Source: CAZEAC01 sp964510065 (GTDB taxonomy: Bacteria; Bdellovibrionota_C; UBA2361; CAIXSY01). From it: a DNA stretch of 41,326 bases. Positions 40,317 through 41,326 of this stretch are shown piece after piece. The DNA lies in assembly GCA_964510065.1 (NCBI GenBank), contig CAZEAC010000037.1, positions 1 to 41,326 of the forward strand, written 5' to 3'. A program made the translations under genes and the position numbers. The notes beneath the pieces are model-generated. The model searched no databases and was not told the DNA's origin. It worked only from the letters and a program-made list of their open reading frames with translations. How positions within the stretch are numbered: position 1 is the first letter of the stretch; each line of letters opens with the position of its first letter.

Positions 40317-41276
40317 TTGTGCGCGCGAAATATGCCGAAAAACGAATTTCTCATTAGTATAATCATTCCCGCCTATAATGAAGAGGGCGCGATAGGCGAA
40401 ACCGTGCTCAAGATTTTGGATCTTCGCCTGCCCTCTTCCGAACTCATCGTTGTTGATGACGGCAGCAAAGATGCGACTGCGAAAGTTGCCGCGGCGGCTG
40501 GCGCAAGAGTAATCTCACACCCTTACAACATCGGAAACGGCGCCGCTGTAAAAACCGGCATTCGTTCCGCACGCGGGAAGGTCTTGGTGTTCCTCGACGG
40601 GGACGGACAGCATAACCCCGCCGATATCCCGAGACTGCTCCCGCAAATCGCTAAGTACCACATGGTGGTCGGCGCACGACAAAGGAACTCGCAGACTCAT
40701 CTTCACCGAAATCTCGCCAACTGGTGCTACAATAAGTTCTCTTCGAAGATCGCTGACTTTGCAATTGAAGATCTGACCAGCGGATTTAGAGTAATTCGCC
40801 GGGTTGACGCGTTACGTTTTTGCGACATGTTCCCAAATACGTTTTCCTACCCCACAACATCAACGCTTGCCTTTATCCGCTCAGGCCGGGCGATAAAATA
40901 TGTTCCAATTATGACCAAGTACCGAAAAGGAAAGAGCAAGATAAAGCTGCTCCACGACGGTCTTAATTTCTTTCTTATCATCGTAAAAATCTCGATGACT
41001 TTTTCACCACTTCGCGTGTTCTTGCCGATGAGTATTTTTCTATTCTGTGTTGGTGCCGGTAATTACATCAGCACGTATATCGCTGAGCAGCGCTTTACCA
41101 ACATGTCGCACCTCCTGATTAATTCGTCAGTCATTGTATTTATGCTTGGGCTCATTGCCGAGCAAATAGCGGGCTTACGCTTTGAGCGTGGAGATAAGCT
41201 CTTTGAAGTCGAAGACTCTAAAGAGTATGCCGAATTCGAAGAGAGTCCAGCCAGCGATCAACAAAGGCTAAATTAG
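40317..41276 (+). CDS. GT2-family glycosyltransferase (polyprenyl-phosphate sugar transferase-like)
   Basis: A 319-residue membrane enzyme. The GT-A domain has SIIIPAYNEEGAI, VVDDGS (45-50), NIGNGAAVKTGI and the DxD motif in FLDGDGQHN (D94, D96). Then LTSGFRVIRR and a YRKGKSKIKLLHDG segment typical of dolichyl/undecaprenyl-phosphate transferases, followed by two C-terminal hydrophobic helices (about 236-256 and 266-284) and a charged tail. It likely charges a lipid carrier with a sugar for surface glycan synthesis. The start is TTG at 40317, supported by AAGGGAGAG five bases upstream; the ATG at 40332 lacks such a site. Confidence 0.86.
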   Translation: MCARNMPKNEFLISIIIPAYNEEGAIGETVLKILDLRLPSSELIVVDDGSKDATAKVAAAAGARVISHPYNIGNGAAVKTGIRSARGKVLVFLDGDGQHNPADIPRLLPQIAKYHMVVGARQRNSQTHLHRNLANWCYNKFSSKIADFAIEDLTSGFRVIRRVDALRFCDMFPNTFSYPTTSTLAFIRSGRAIKYVPIMTKYRKGKSKIKLLHDGLNFFLIIVKISMTFSPLRVFLPMSIFLFCVGAGNYISTYIAEQRFTNMSHLLINSSVIVFMLGLIAEQIAGLRFERGDKLFEVEDSKEYAEFEESPASDQQRLN

Positions 41277-41289
41277 GGAACCTCTGAAA
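41277..41289. repeat. 13-bp direct repeat, copy 2
   Basis: GGAACCTCTGAAA begins immediately after the TAG stop of the GT2 gene, in the same orientation as copy 1 at 40254-40266. Confidence 0.7.
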
Positions 41290-41326
41290 AACTAGGCGTT
41301 TTGGATTTGCTGGAATTTTGGATGAG

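Noticed and set aside
1..41326. CRISPR arrays, tRNA or rRNA genes
   Set aside because: No regularly spaced direct repeats with unique spacers, no tRNA T-loop/acceptor pattern and no rRNA motif were seen on either strand.

Overview
The window looks like a chromosomal segment of a Gram-negative bacterium with roughly balanced base composition. The envelope and metabolic genes fit this: a PpiD-type periplasmic chaperone, a TraB/VirB10-like protein, a soluble transhydrogenase and GatCAB-based Gln-tRNA formation. The mix, including a probable DUF4911 gene beside gatCAB and a Ste24-type M48 protease, suggests a member of the former Deltaproteobacteria. That placement is an inference and is not proven by any single gene. 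No rRNA, tRNA or CRISPR array was found.

Left part (1-5560), an accessory patchwork. A probable group II intron 5' part runs off the left edge on the minus strand. It is followed by a small membrane protein, a HigBA/RelE-type toxin-antitoxin pair, another small membrane protein, a Ste24-like protease with an in-frame 15-bp tandem repeat, an orphan small gene ending in a strong hairpin, and a small exported protein. A dense cluster of dispersed palindromic repeats lies between 4928 and 5396.

Middle (5561-25018). A 928-residue alpha-solenoid-like protein converges on a minus-strand block of gyrA-gpsA and phoB-phoR, where the PhoR has no membrane segment. A 1.27-kb IS200-like/RAYT-like transposase unit, bounded by 17-bp perfect inverted repeats, sits just upstream of gyrA. 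Next come an SdhL-type shikimate dehydrogenase homologue, a phosphodiester-glycosidase-domain protein, an MFS transporter, leucyl aminopeptidase, and a receiver protein with a degenerate HD-GYP-like domain. A minus-strand group then encodes a transhydrogenase, a degenerate histidine kinase and a sigma-54 activator.

Right part (25217-41326). The gatCAB operon continues into a DUF4911-like gene, ppiD and a pabC-like aminotransferase, and meets glnA convergently across a second copy of a dispersed repeat. Then come a GT4 glycosyltransferase, an unrecognised gene, an orphan periplasmic binding protein, a methyltransferase and a GT2 glycosyltransferase flanked by 13-bp direct repeats. Between the last two lies the most unusual locus of the window: a TraB/VirB10-like protein followed by an ECF sigma factor that continues in frame through a membrane segment into its own TraB-like domain.

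Two dispersed repeat families link distant parts of the window. Family A is a hairpin element of about 155 bp with CTAG ends (4928-4975 partial, 5242-5396, 18400-18552). Family B is about 160 bp (4973-5130 and 31520-31681, opposite orientations). In several cases the repeat end directly supplies or abuts the stop codon of a neighbouring gene, and two copies sit exactly between convergent genes, as expected of elements that tolerate, or act as, bidirectional terminators.
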